DNA of 64,000 bases from Takakia lepidozioides (GCA_030704615.1 CM060733.1:13392001-13456000); one strand, 5' to 3'; positions 20,955-32,657 are shown, counted from the first letter of the stretch. The notes: generated by a model not told the origin, from the letters alone. Program-made: numbers and translations.

Positions 20955-23205
20955 TTAAATCAGGGCTGCCAGGCCTGCAATGTACACAAACATGATGTGG
21001 TCGGGCTGAACCCCTTCCCCTATCATTTGCTCATAGGTCTCCAAAGCCTCCATCCCACGTCCCTGTTGTGCATACCCTGCAAGCATCGCACTCCACGACA
21101 CCACATCTCGTTCAGCCATAGTGTTGAACATTCTCTTTGCATCCTCGATGCACCCACATTTTGCATACATGTCCACTAGGGTATTGTTCAAAATGACATT
21201 TGGTACAATTCCAGCTCTGAAGGTGTCATCATGGACCTCCTTCCCCTTTTCCAGAGCTGCCAGGGCAGTGTTTCGAATGACATTAGGTACAATTCCAGCT
21301 TTGATGATATCCCCATGCACCTATTTGCCCTTCTCCAGGGCTGCTAGGCCTGCAATGCATACAAACATGATGTGGCCGGGCTGAACCCCTTCCCCCATCA
21401 TTTGCTCATAGGTCTCCAAAGCCTCCATCCCACGTCCCTGCTGTGCATACCCTGCAAGCATCGCACTCCACGACACCACATCTCGTTTAGCCATAGTGTT
21501 GAACACTCCCTTTGCATCCCCGATGCACCCACATTTTGCCTACATATCCACTAGGGTATTGTTCAAAATGACATTTGGTACAATTCCAGCTCTGAAGGTG
21601 TCACCATGGACCTCCTTCCCCTTTTCCAGAGCTGCTAGGGCAGTGTTTCGAAATGACATTAGGTACAATTCCAGCTTTGATGATATCCCCATGCACCTCT
21701 TTGCCCTTCTCCAGGGCTGCCAGGCTTGCAATGCATACAAACATGATGTCGCCGAGCTGGACCCCTTCCCCCTTTAGTTGCTCATAGGTCTCCAAAGCCT
21801 CCATCCCACGTCCCTGCTGTGCATACCCTGTAAGCATCGCACTCCACGACACCACATCTCCTTTAGCCATAGTGTTGAACACTCCCTTTGCATCCCCGAT
21901 GCACCCACATTTTGCCTACATGTCCACTAGGGTATTGTTTAGAATGACATTTGTTACAATTCCAGCTCTGAAGATGTCACCACGGACCTCCTTCCCCTTT
22001 TCCAGAGCTGCCAGGGCAGTGTTTCGAATGACATTAGGTACAATTCCAGCTTTGATGATATCCCCATGCACCTCTTTACCCTTATCCAGGGCTGCCAGGC
22101 CTACAATGCATACAAACATGATGTGGCTGGGCTGGACCCCTTCCCCCATCATTTGCTCATAGGTCTCCAAAGCCTCCATCCCACGTCCCTGTTGTGCATA
22201 CCCTGCATGCATTGCACTCCACGACACCACATCTCGTTCAGCCATAGTGTTGAACACTCCCGTTGCATCCCCGATGCACCCACATTTTGCCTACATATCC
22301 ACTAGGGTATTGTTCAAAATGACATTTTGGTACAATTCCAGCTCTGAAGGTGTCAACATGGACCTCCTTCCCTTTTTCCAGAGCTGCCAGGGCAGTACAA
22401 TTCCAGCTTTGATGATATCCCCATGCACCTCTTTGCCCTTCTCCAGGGCTGCCAGGCCTGCAATGCATACAAACATGATGTGGCCGGGCTGGACCCCTTC
22501 CCCCATCAGTTGCTCATAGGTCTCCAAAGCCTCCATCCCATGTCCCTGCTTTGCATACCCTGCAAGCATCGCACTCCACGACACCACATTTCGTTCAGCC
22601 ATAGTGTTGAACACTCCCTTTGCATCCTCGATGCACCCACATTTTGCATACATGTCTACTAGGGTATTGTTCAAAATGACATTTGGTACAATTCCAGCTC
22701 TGAAGGAGTCACCATGGAAGTGCCAGGGCAGTGTTTCGAATGACATTAGGTACAATTCCAGCTTTGATGATATCCCCATGCACCTCTTTGCCCTTCTCCA
22801 GGACTGCCAGGCCTGCAATGCAAACATAATGTGGCCGGGCTGAACCCCTTCCCCCATCATTTGCTCATAGGTCTCCAAAGCCTCCATCCCATGTCCCTGC
22901 TGTGCATCTGCAAGCATCGCACTCCACAACACCACATCTCGTTCAGCCATAGTGTTGAACACTCCATTTGCATCCCCGATGCACCTGCATATATGTCCAC
23001 TAGGGTATTGTTCAGAATGACATTTGGTACAATTCCAGCTTTGAAGATGTCACCACGGACCTCCTTCCCCTTTTCCAGAGCTGCCAGGGCAGTGTTTAGA
23101 ATGACATTAGGTACAATTCCAGCTTTGATGATATCCCCATGCACCTCTTTGCCTTTCTCAAGAGTTGCCAGGCTTGCACAAGCATTGCAATGCACACAAA
23201 CATGA
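20955..23205 (-). pseudogene. Tandem PPR array, period about 375 bp
   Basis: At least six head-to-tail units on the minus strand. The shared word CCATAGTGTTGAAC occurs at about 21116, 21491, 21867, 22242, 22599 and 22947, giving steps of 375, 376, 375, 357 and 348 bases. Each unit encodes GIVPNVILNNTLVDMYAKCG, CIEDAKGVFNTMAERDVVSW, SAMLAGYAQQGRGMEALETY and VQPGHIMFVCIAGLAALEKG, plus a second partial copy of ALEKGKEVHGD. Three neighbouring units (about 21540, 21916 and 22291) carry the same TAG in place of Tyr in VDMYAK. Several one-base shifts occur. It cannot encode a full protein and is a duplicated pseudogene. Confidence 0.85.
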
Positions 23206-23499
23206 TGTGAGAGGGCAAAACAGGTTGAAATAGGTCAAAGAAGAAGATGCCCTCACCATATTGTCCTTGAGGTTGTGTCATGACTTGACCGACCATCAAC
23301 CCAAAAGGACCTCTTGTGTGTGCTGCTTGTGTCTGTAGTCAGGTAATGTCGGATTGGTCTGTGAGATCGAACCACCACGGTGTAGCTGAGTAGGCAGAGA
23401 TTGAAACACGGCCTGCTATGACCAAGCTAACTCTCCCAAGAACGGCAAGCTCGCAAGAATGTTGCGAGCTTCTCCTCGTCTCATCTCCTCCTCCTCTCC

Positions 23500-23590
23500 T
23501 CCTTCCTGCATCATTTGCTCAACGCCTCCATCCCACGCCCCTGCATATCCTGCGATCATCGCGTTCCATCCCTCGGCTACATGGTGTGGC
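23500..23590 (-). pseudogene. Short PPR fragment
   Basis: The minus strand keeps the wording of the MIAGYAGAWDGGVEQMM region of the PPR family, with deletions. It is flanked by DNA also found near 45055 (AAAACRCYAAGTCCCAGCC-type phrase). Confidence 0.5.
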
Positions 23591-23661
23591 GCAAGGAACC
23601 AAAAAAAAACGCCAAGTCCCAGCCCTCCTCTGTGTTCACGATTACCCTAGTGGGCAACCTT

Positions 23662-24110
23662 ACACTAATACAGAAACCGGTTTTTTTAACGGCTCTTCTC
23701 ACACATTTTGGTGTGAAAAGAGCCCAAGTTCACACCCCCCCTTGGTGTTAGGTTAACCTAACTTTCTTGGTCCTGTGAAAAAAACCATCTCACACCAAAC
23801 TTGCACCTGATGTGGCAGTAGGTTTAGGTGGCTCTTTTGACGGATATTTTGACGGCCGTTTTGACTGGTTAGTTCAACTACTATTTTGACTAAGTAATCT
23901 TAATGGTCTTTCTACGGTACTTATTACACCTCATTGCCACCATGTCTGCCACATGTATGTCAAAGGGAATGCCACGTAATAGAGTCCATCATAATTATTA
24001 AATAAATAATAGATATTAAGGGCTCTTCTTACGGATTCTCTCACACAGATTTAACACCAGGTTCAAGTCGTGGTGTGATCGCAATGACACTAGTGTGAAT
24101 ACTGTCATAT
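23662..24110. mobile_element. CACTA element left-type terminus with subterminal repeats
   Basis: It begins CACTAATACAGAAACCGG followed by an A/T run and ACGGCTCTTCTCACACA. A hairpin (CTCTTCTCACACATTTTG with GGTGTGAAAAGAG) follows. A similar GGCTCTTCTTACGGATTC phrase recurs near 24022, as expected for subterminal repeats of CACTA elements. It lies just outside the minus-strand TnpA-like gene that ends at 24604, so it is probably the left end of the element carrying that gene. No right end was found within the window. Confidence 0.6.
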
Positions 24111-24603
24111 CCATTGTTTTGTTCCTATTGGACGAAAAGTAAACAATTATTATTTGTTGACAAATGCCAAAATGAATAGTCATATTATTATTATTATTAT
24201 TATTTTCTTATTCTTATAATAAATGGGATAGCACCCCAAAAGCCATTGGCTGGTTGATTTTAATATGTAATATATTATTATTTTATATTTTATATTTGTT
24301 TTGTTTCATTTAAACAAAAGCTTATTTAAAACAGGGATACACATTGACCAATAGTAATGTTATTAATATTAAATATAGCAAACAACCAGCAAATACCACA
24401 TTCATGTCTACACAAGAAAAATTTGGCTTGATGTGGGAAAATGAAGTTGCCTTGAACAAGGGGATCTTGTGATCATACATGAGAATAGCAAGAGCATCAA
24501 TTCAAAAAAATACTGTTCATGTGAGAAGAGCTGTTTTGTTCACCTGTCTCAGCAACCCTCAATCCATAAAGAAAACTAAACTAAACTTGTAGCACCTTCA
24601 ATA

Positions 24604-24870
24604 TCACGCGTGTTTAAGAAACTTTTCAGACCATAAGGTGGAACTTCCCTGCGTGTCACCCAATGTGGTATAATTAGGGGTAACAGAGTAGTCCGGGTAC
24701 GGCAACACAACCTCTGAAATCATGACCGATTTCACATGGATACGGTAATAGTTGTCTGGCACATTTGCTTTCGGAAATCCAGCAATATATCCCACACCTG
24801 CCCTTTTTTGGTGCACAAGGATCAAACAATAACACCTTGTCGCCGATCTGAAACTGCAACAAAAACCAGA
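24604..24870 (-). CDS. Last exon of TnpA/PTTA-like CACTA gene
   Basis: The minus strand reads IGDKVLLFDPCAPKKG then, one base out of frame, AGVGYIAGFPKANVPDNYYR and IHVKSVMISEVVLPYPDY, ending WSEKFLKHA and a stop at 24604. The order (a gly/hydrophobic turn, Y-x-x-H-V, then LP, then TLGD and LW) fits the C-terminal domain that follows PTTA/Transposase_24-type proteins in plant CACTA elements. One base too many in the A-run near 24808 breaks the frame, unless splicing removes it. It belongs with the exons listed to its right. Confidence 0.5.
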   Translation of the reverse strand, partial: SGFCCSFRSATRCYCLILVHQKRAGVGYIAGFPKANVPDNYYRIHVKSVMISEVVLPYPDYSVTPNYTTLGDTQGSSTLWSEKFLKHA

Positions 24871-25452
24871 TTCCTATATCAGAAATGAACCTGGAGAACA
24901 GAGACTGACAGCTTGGCACTCCTGCAAAATGACATTGAAGTTCTTCCAGCAAACACCCCAACCCTACCTATTGCAGTACTTCCAATTCCGAATTGCATTT
25001 GCTTGTCTCTATACTACATGCTGACATGATCAAAGCTGGAACGGTGCCATACCTAGTTGGTAGCAGGTTATGCATGGTCAACATGGATGTGGTAGGACGA
25101 TGTCACAAAAACTACCTTTGTAGGTTGTTGGGCCTGCAGCTATGTGGCGATACATAGGGGGTGTATTGATCCAGCATCAGACAAGGAAACAAAATTGCAC
25201 AAAGGAAGTACTTACACTGTGCGGATTTTGTTGGTCACCCTGTGGTTCAGTTAGATCCACTGTGGTTGTAGTCTGATTGATAGCACATATTGTACTCTCC
25301 CTGTCCATTGAACGCTTCACTGGTTTCACCATCTGTATATTGAATGACACAACGATCAAAAAATGAGAATAGCACGAATGACACACATTGTGAAGTAGCA
25401 TTAACAATACAAATCCACCCACGCGCCCAAGCATTGAAACTTTTGCTCTCAC

Positions 25453-26727
25453 CTTTCTTTGATTATGCTTTGTTGTTGCATCGGGAGGCAAAGTCGTTGG
25501 AACTCTGGCAGCAGGAAGCCCTGGTTCGGATGCCTTTGCAGATTGTTGTGATCCACTACCCATGGCTGCAGTATTGAACAAGTAGTTGGGCTGCCCATAT
25601 CTGTATGGGTGCCCTGACACATACTCAGGGATGTGTGCAGCCTTGGATACACCCTCTAACCAAGGCAGTAATTCTTTCATAAGCCTCTTGCAGTTTGGCT
25701 GATCCCTCAACTTCCATGGATACGGGAAGATGCAATTATTTGCAGGGTTGGGTAAGCAAGTGAGTGGGGAATCGTCCACCAACAAGTATTGGTTGGATTG
25801 TAATGGCTGTAGTCCTTCCAAAACTTACATAAGTTCTTGTACATGACAGTTTTAGAAGGATTGAAAGGGTCCACCATTCCCACAGGCTGGTCACAATAGT
25901 CTTGGTGAAGCACCATCTTTGGTTGCTTCCCACGAAACAAAGCTTTCACAACTGGAAGGACATTACTCAATGACATGGAAGACCATACACCTACATCAAA
26001 AATCTGAAGGCATCGGTCCAGAAACTCCTGACACCCAGGTCTGGAGGTGACAGTGGGCTCTAGGTATTCCCTTGTTCGTAGTCTGCTCTCACATAACAAT
26101 CCATTCAAGTCAAGTATAAGGATGTGTTTCTGCCTCTCAGTTGCCGAAGGGCAATTACCTACAACTTGTACATGATTATCATGTACAAAAGACACACCTT
26201 TCTGTGGGGCACTCTGCAAATTCATGGAGACCTCACAGGCATATTGAGAGGGTAGTACATATGCCGGCAGTGCTACTGGTGTAGGGGACAACAAAACTGA
26301 TGAACACTTTGCAGTTGCCTCAACAATATGGGGGGATGGATTGAGTTCACCTTCAGACCAACCCTCCATGTCATCATCCCCCTCCATTTCTGAAAGCCCA
26401 AACAATGAGCCTATTGTGTTTGGCTTTGGTGGCGGTGAAGAAACTGCCTTGAACAGGTTGAGTGGTGAGCCCATAACATGAGAAATAGTCTCATTTGTTG
26501 TCTGTGGCGCAAAGGTGGTGCATGGTGGACCTGTAGGCTGTGAATCTGGCACATTCATGCCAAGTTTAGCTGCGAGCGCAATGTTGAATGCAGCTGCTGC
26601 CTCCAGTTGGACTTGGACTGCTTCCAAAGCTGCCTTGGAGCTGGCTTCCATCTGCACTTGTTTGTTTTCCATAGCATCGAGGCGAGCTGCTAGTGAATTC
26701 CCTGCCCCATCACATAGAACCTCCAAA
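25453..26727 (-). pseudogene. TnpA-like gene exon with coiled coil and FCP1-like HAD domain
   Basis: This exon starts near 26727 and ends at a clear donor (AAAG then GTGAGAG) at 25453. It reads first a coiled coil (RLDAMENKQVQMEASSKAAL), then a Pro/Ser/acidic linker. An FCP1/NIF-type HAD domain follows: HILILDLNGLLCESR, then RPGCQEFLDRCLQIFDVGVW, then LVVDD-type LLVDDSPLTC with NCIFPYPW. In FCP1 phosphatases the first motif is DxDxT; here the second Asp is Asn, as in a plant subgroup, so activity is doubtful. A missing base near 25795 puts the LLVDDSP half out of frame with the first half. The domain appears to have been captured by the transposon. Confidence 0.65.
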
Positions 26728-26847
26728 GTAACAATTCACTACACTGACTGATGAACTAGTAAGAAAAGAGAACCAAACGGCAACTAGCAATGGCATGGAA
26801 ATCACGAATATGTAATTCACACCAGAATTGGTACTGAGTTTATATAC

Positions 26848-26964
26848 CGTTGTGGCTGCACTGCCTGTACACCCCGACCCGTAGCCTTTGTCACTCCTGG
26901 CGCTACCGGCGATCTCCTGCAAACTTGGTGTACGTCCAGTCTCCTTCTCTGTGATTGCAACAAA
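26848..26964 (-). CDS. Small exon of the TnpA/PTTA-like gene
   Basis: Between TTGCAAG and a donor (ACG then GTATATAA) the minus strand reads FVAITEKETGRTPSLQEIAG then SARSDKGYGSGCTGSAAT. The G-R-x-P-S-x-x-E phrase, and a following Gly/Ser-rich piece, are typical of the part of plant Transposase_24 (PTTA) proteins that follows the core. It lies between the core exon (27.3-28.5 kb) and the coiled-coil exon. Confidence 0.5.
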
Positions 26965-27278
26965 CTTGCAAGTGTAAATGACTAGCATAGCACACTGCCA
27001 ACAGTAAAGAATTATCTAGGATAGCGTCAATGACTCCCCCTCAATAAGAGTGCTTAGTTTCTTGCTGGCGCCCAACTCTGAGAAGGCCCCAAGTAGTAGC
27101 AATGTGTACTAATTCCATCCATATAGGAATAGACTCTGAGCTCCAGCCAAAAAAACCCAACACATAAAGTTTGTCAATGCAAAACAATGTGGGAACTTCC
27201 TATGTTGTAAGAGAAGTATACCAGTCGTGCTACAACACCGCTGATTCCACTGCGACCCGATCGAGATGTATTCTTCAC

Positions 27279-28551
27279 ACATCCCGCGCCTTGACACCAT
27301 TTGCCTGGAATTTCTTGAAATCAGTGGAACCCCAACTAACAACTAGTTGTGCCCATGTCTTGTCTGGCACATGATGGGGTTTGGGCAGCCCCACACTATA
27401 GTAATTTTTGAACAGCTTATTTCGTTGGTACTTGAGCTGCCCGCAAATTGTTTTTGTAATAGCCTTTATGTTAAGACCAGGAGGTCCGTATTCCCAATCT
27501 GAAGCCAAGATCTCCATGATCTTTTCAATTAAGTGTAATGGTTGATCCTGAGCATACAATGACCAGTCCAACAAACGTTGACACTGCCCTCGCAGAGCTG
27601 TCATCCACTGGTTCCGAGCAGGACCTTCAGGGTTTCCAAGTTCATCACAAGAAATGAAAAATTTCCTCCTCCCTACAGCCACATTCTGAGCAGCCTGGTC
27701 TCTCAGATCTTTTGCAAGTGCCCTTCTTTCCCTCCTTAAAGCATTTTTGCGTTCTATAGGAGTCACACCTGATGTCCCCCCAGGAGTAAGGCTGGAATCC
27801 TGCAAGGTTTCAGCAGTACCTTGCATGTTACCACCTTCACTCTGTTGGGGCTGGACTGTTGTCTCCCACCCCACAGGATGATGCGGAGCAAATGCATCCT
27901 CGGTCTGTTTCAGAATGCCTTTCCCTTTCAGGGTATTAGGTGTACCTGGAGATGTTGGATAAAGAGGTGGCCGCGGTGCAGTGAAGCTCGAAGGTGCCGG
28001 CTGTTGTACTCCACTGTAGTTGGATCCTGAAGGTTGGTGGCCCACCATACTGGACCTGCCCCTGGTGTGGTCTTGCAGGGCTGGTAGGATAGAGGGAGGA
28101 AGTAGGTTGGTTGTACATAGGCCGAGGAGGATACATACTATGGGGATGCATTCCATAATGGTGGTAAATGGAATACCCACCTTGACTAGGATCATGCATT
28201 GGAGCGCCTGCAGGTGGAGCAAAAGAATTGTAATTCTGGCACTGAGGATCATTGTTTGGAGGTTGATAGTGAGGATACGGCATGTGCCCATGCAGATTAT
28301 ACCCTGACATGGCAGGATACTGCGGGTACATAAGCGGATACGAGGGAGGAGCCGATACTGGTGGATACAAGGGAGCTGGAACGTCAGTCTGTGGAGTGGG
28401 CGGGGCTGGTTTTTCGTAAGTTGGAACAACCGCGCCACTCATCACAACAGTTGGCGCAATAGTTGGTGCACACTTTGCTGGAGTAAGAGACTTATGCTCG
28501 TTCGCATCCTTCCCTGCAATTCCCTTCCTTTTTTTTACTGAACTCTGCACA
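27279..28551 (-). pseudogene. TnpA/PTTA-like core exon with Pro/Tyr-rich N-terminus
   Basis: It starts after an acceptor (TGTGTGCAG) at about 28551 with SSVKKRKGIAGKDANEHKSL. A long Pro/Tyr/His-rich segment follows (YPQYPAMSGYNLHGHMPYPH). A one-base shift near 28038 moves it into the frame with RKNALRRERRALAKDLRDQA, RRKFFISCDELGNPEG and then a helical core (WEYGPPGLNIKAITKTICGQ, LKYQRNKLFKNYYSVGLPKP, TWAQLVVSWGSTDFKKFQAN). The core has the layout of PTTA/En-Spm plant transposase proteins that help bind element ends. It is not active as it stands because of the shift. Confidence 0.6.
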
Positions 28552-28679
28552 CATTGCTCAACATAAACATGAAAACAATACCACCATACTACTAGGGATG
28601 GCAAACCTAGTGGGTAAGCGAAGCCCAAAGGCCTATGCAAGAAGACCCTGTCAGTCAGACCTGCCTATAACAGTGAGGA

Positions 28680-29150
28680 GTCTTCTAAAGAATGGAAGGG
28701 TACAGTGGAAATGACTGTCTACAATCCAAGACAACCCTGAAAAACTGGAGTACATCACAAAGGGGTACAACGTGCCCATTAGTTCTTCTGAGATTGCTGA
28801 AGCAATAGAACATCTAAAGGGCTATAAAGTTTGGTGTGTCTGATACGATTGTCAAGCCTGGTGTGATCATATGGTAGATGCCCTTGCACTCCTCTTGACC
28901 TTATTGGGAAGACTGAAATGATACCCTTTCGCTGGAGAGAGGGTGTCAGTGTCAATCTGAGGTGACAGATGACAGCCTGGGAACTACCGTAGCATTACAC
29001 TTCTTACCACAGTTTGCAAGCTGTTCTGTAGGATAAGCACCCATCTTGAGGTTGATTTGGAGTCTGGAAGTGTTTTCCATGAAGGTGAGGCAGGCTTCCT
29101 GGGGGCTGTGTCAACCATGTCCCTGAGCTGGCCTATTCAAGGAAGGAAAA
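28680..29150 (+). pseudogene. LINE reverse-transcriptase fragment
   Basis: Plus-strand phrases YNVPISSSEIAEAIEHLKGY and NYRSITLLTTVCKLF (the latter in another frame) correspond to the N-terminal part of LINE reverse transcriptase. The first matches AYNAPISPSEIVEAIEHLNG at 31574. Several stops and shifts make it a dead piece. Confidence 0.65.
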
Positions 29151-29349
29151 AAGAAAGAAACCTCTAAGGAAACCTCTGTCCTAGAACGACACCTTCCTTC
29201 TACAAAGGTTTCCTTCCTTGACATCTTATGGTGCACGCGCTGACATGCTCTCTTTGAGCACCAAAAGCTGAATGGATTCTAAAGTTTTAGCATGATTGGA
29301 GTTGGCCAACCCACACGGCAGATGTGTACTCCAAGGCCTGATAAGGCCT

Positions 29350-29710
29350 GATCTCTTCATAAGTGCTGGTATGGCGGCATCACCCACCTGTAACCCAAAT
29401 CTCTTGCTTTCCTAATTTTTAAGGGGCTGATAAACGAAAACATTGAAGAGCAGCGGGAGAGGGTAAAACCTTGAGCTACACCTTGGTCAATGTCAAAGAA
29501 ATTAGACTTCTCGCTATTGACCACAACACAAGCTTTGGTGTTCGCATGCAGGTTGTGAACCATCTCCATATCTTTCCCCTGACCCCAGAAGCTGTAGAAC
29601 AACTGACGTGGCTGCTCAGGGCGAGTTTGGAGTACCAGCCTTGAGCTCTCAACATGATGAGTTCAAGGTCAGATGGTACAGTCAGCTGAATCGCATGCCT
29701 CATACCAGCG
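29350..29710 (-). pseudogene. LINE reverse-transcriptase fragment, inverted relative to its neighbours
   Basis: The minus strand reads KDMEMVHNLHANTKACVVVN then SEKSNFFDIDQGVAQGFTLS. This is the region leading into RT motif B (GVxQG-C-LSP), with Cys replaced by Phe. The pieces on both sides read on the plus strand, so this block was inverted or inserted separately. Confidence 0.6.
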
Positions 29711-29714
29711 ACCC

Positions 29715-30380
29715 TATGATAAATACCTGAATATTAGGAAGGAAGAACTCACCCTGCTAGATGAATCTGACGTGGAGGCTGAAGTGTCTAAGGCCATGTC
29801 AAAAGCATGAAGAATGTCCGACAAAACAATGTTAGGCATAAACTTCCCTGAACTCGTTTCCAGTTTGTGACATGGGTGAGGACTTTGAGGATGATCTGAA
29901 GGGCAGACCTACCCTTGGCACTAGACTGAAAATTTACCTCAGGATGGGGAGTCTACCTTTGAACAATAAACAGATGCAGAGAGGAAAGGGAGATTGTCAA
30001 TGCTCACTGGTGTGGGTGGCCTGAAGACAATGTCCATTTTCTGATACAAGTCCGGGGTATTCTCATCAGAGAGCGACCCTCTTCAGGACCATCAAGAACA
30101 TAGTCCCTGCACCTCTGTTCACCAACTTTCAATATCTCAAGGCTGAGTCTAAAGCGGTGGCCTGTTGGGGTCTCATTGCTTGGTAGCCCACATACAACAT
30201 ATTGATGCTTGTGTGAAGGGCTTTCTAAAAGGAATCTGGAAAGCCTGAACTAATGTTTATAACACGGTAAGTCCTACTACTGGAGTGAGCCCCTCATGTC
30301 TGTTCCCTCTTGTTCTGCTGGGCACGGGCAAGGTCTGTGGCCACAAGGCTATGATAAGCAACTTCTCAGGAGTGCATCTC
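29715..30380 (+). pseudogene. LINE fragments (ORF2 3' part and end region)
   Basis: The stretch at 29790-29890 matches the LINE piece at 18755-18867. The part at 30240-30380 matches 31880-32030, including the end-region phrase CACAAGGCTA and a following (CT)n run. No frame is open for long. These look like the decayed 3' end of one LINE copy followed directly by the 5' side of the next. Confidence 0.5.
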
Positions 30381-30420
30381 TCTCTCTCTCTCTGAAAGTC
30401 TCGAGGACGAAGGACCTCTT

Positions 30421-31800
30421 GTGGGTTGTGTTTACATGCCCACAGAGGGGACGCTTTGTGCTGATGCAGACAAAGCCTTCGAAGATGTAAAGCTGGACTG
30501 TGCTTCGTTCCTTGCCAAAGGTCAGGTGGTGCTATTGGGTGACTTCAATGCCCGGGTGGGCAAAGGGCTCCATCAGGACGATATCATTGGACCTTTTGGT
30601 GAGGACGAACTGAATTCTAATGGCAGACGGTTAATTAACTGTCTAGAAGATCTTCAGCTTTTGACCTTGAATAACAGGACAAGAGGTGACCAAGTGCAGT
30701 GGACTCGTGAGAAATCCCAAACTGGGGAACGTTCCATTGTGGATTATATCATAATGGACAAAAATTTGTTCCCCCAGTGTGCCAATGTGTTGATCGACAG
30801 AACTGATATTGGTACCTCTGACCATTTCCTGGTTTGGAATGAGATCAAAAGGTGTTTTCCCAACACCAGAGATATGTGAAACATTCGATTCGGAAGTGGC
30901 GCATAGAAAAACTCCATAATGAGGAGGTCAAGGCTGAGTATGTCCAGCCTTGCAAGAGGCTCTCCCTCATTTTGTCCAATCGCTCCAAGAACTTCAGTCT
31001 CGCTCTGATAACGCAAATGAAGTCGAAAGAGCAGGGGACTCTTGGGAGAGTTTCGTTTCCTCCGTGGTTGACAAGATCATTGGGATGAAACTAATTGTCT
31101 ATGGTAGAGCTGTTAATTGGTGGACCAATGAGATTAAACTCAAGATAGCTGAGAGACGAGCCCTCTATAAAGAGTGCTGCAATTTGGAAACCAACAGAGA
31201 ATTGTGGGCGAGGTACTACCAGCTCCGTAAAGATATCAAACAGCTTGTTAGGTCTCAGAAGAAATTATACTGGGACAAGTTATACAGTGAAATAAACTCA
31301 AACCACCATGGTGGTAATGACAAGAAATTCTGGTTGGCCCTTCAACATTTGTACAAGCCGAAAAACGGTCAGCAAGTACAAGCGCTGAAGACTACTAAAG
31401 GTGCAGTGGTGACTTCATCGGTTGACATTGTCAAAACCTTTGAAACTCACTACAGTATCCTTGGCATAACTTCTAGGTCTAACAGTGAGGGTCTTCTACT
31501 GAATGGAGGGACACAGTTGGAAAAACTGTTCCTATGATGCAAAACAGCCCTGATGAACTGAGAGTATATTTCAATGGCTTATAACGCTCCCATTAGTCCT
31601 TCTGAGATTGTGGAAGCAATTGAACATTTAAATGGATATAAAGCTGGTGGACCTGATGGTATTGTCAACGAGCTTATCAAGCACGGTGGCGATCCCATGC
31701 GGGTTGCCAACATAAATCAGGCGTTGGCAGAGACGGTTCAATCCATCAACTTCAAGACAGAATTCAATCCCTACTTCTCCTCTTTAACCTGATCTAGAAG
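30421..31800 (+). pseudogene. LINE endonuclease and 5' reverse-transcriptase part, truncated
   Basis: The first frame (30421-30879) is the C-terminal half of an AP-type endonuclease: VVLLGDFNARVGKG, then RSIVDYIIMDKNLF, and TSDHFLVWNE with the catalytic SDH. A shift near 30890 leads to the linker region (30950-31537; WWTNEIKLKIAERRALYKEC, KFWLALQHLYKPKNG). Another leads to the RT entry YNAPISPSEIVEAIEHLNGY then KAGGPDGIVNELIKHGGD (31574-31792). The polymerase motifs are missing because the element jumps to its 3' part at about 31800. Dead copy of a family different from the one at 58.4 kb. Confidence 0.8.
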
Positions 31801-32200
31801 ACTGAAACGATCCCTTTCGCTGGTGACAGGGCGTCATTGTCAATCTATACAAGAAGGATTTCTAGAGGATATCTGGAAAACCCGAATTAATTCTATATAT
31901 GAAGGTAAGTCTTACTACCAACGTCAGCCCCTGACAGAGGTAGGTTCTGTCCCTTTTGTTCCCGCTCAAACTGGGCGCGGGGTCAATGTCCACAAGGCTA
32001 CGGCAAACAACGTCTTATGAGTACAATCTCTCTCTCTGATGAAAATGAAGTTAGACAAAGTGGCTTGTCACTACCGTTCATGTTGTTCTTCTTCTTGGTC
32101 CATGGATTGGTGAGAGACAATCACCAAGTCAAAACCACTATTCTCAGTTTATGGGTTCAAGATGAAAAAGGAAAAAGAGGCAACATTTATATACCATCAT
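31800..32200 (+). mobile_element. LINE 3' part with conserved end-region phrase
   Basis: After the RT break the sequence keeps EDIWKTRINSIYEGKSYYQR in one frame. At 31991-32026 it carries CACAAGGCTACGGCAAAC and CTTATGAGTACA, then a CT run and GATGAAAATGAAGTTAGRCA, which is also found at 18806. The phrase recurs at 62298-62331 after the other LINE, and in degraded form at 30342. Confidence 0.5.
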
Positions 32201-32657
32201 GAAGGAGAGTCAAGCATACCATAAGAGTACCAACACTCACATTGCTGAAAACAAAGGCACATGGTCCACAAGTTGAATTGGCAAAGAGATGTTGGAGGTT
32301 TAGGGGTAAGGACTTCAAGTGCCTCTAGTGCTGCATTGTCTATCTGGCTTTGTTGAAGAAGAAGTATGACCCCACAACTGTTGGCCTCATTACAATCCAG
32401 ACCAAGCCAGAAAGCAGGCAACTGGAGTTGACATTCCAGTGAGCCTTTTCCCACCCAAATTCATATGCAAGACTCATGCCCAACAACCTTGCTGCAATTG
32501 TTTCTTACCCTCACTGCCTTTTCATATGCACATGGAGACAAATTTGGTGCAGATCGCAAACCTGCTGATGGTTGGGGAGTTTGCAGGGTGCTTTGCGCGC
32601 TTTGTCTTTGTTGGGGCTTCTTTCATCGTTTCCATCTCTGACTCCGAGCTGGTCTCA

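Noticed and set aside
24087-24096. CACTAGTGTG as a possible right end of the CACTA element starting at 23662
   Set aside because: The bases before TAGTG are not the reverse complement of the left terminus, and the palindrome CACTAGTG is likely chance.
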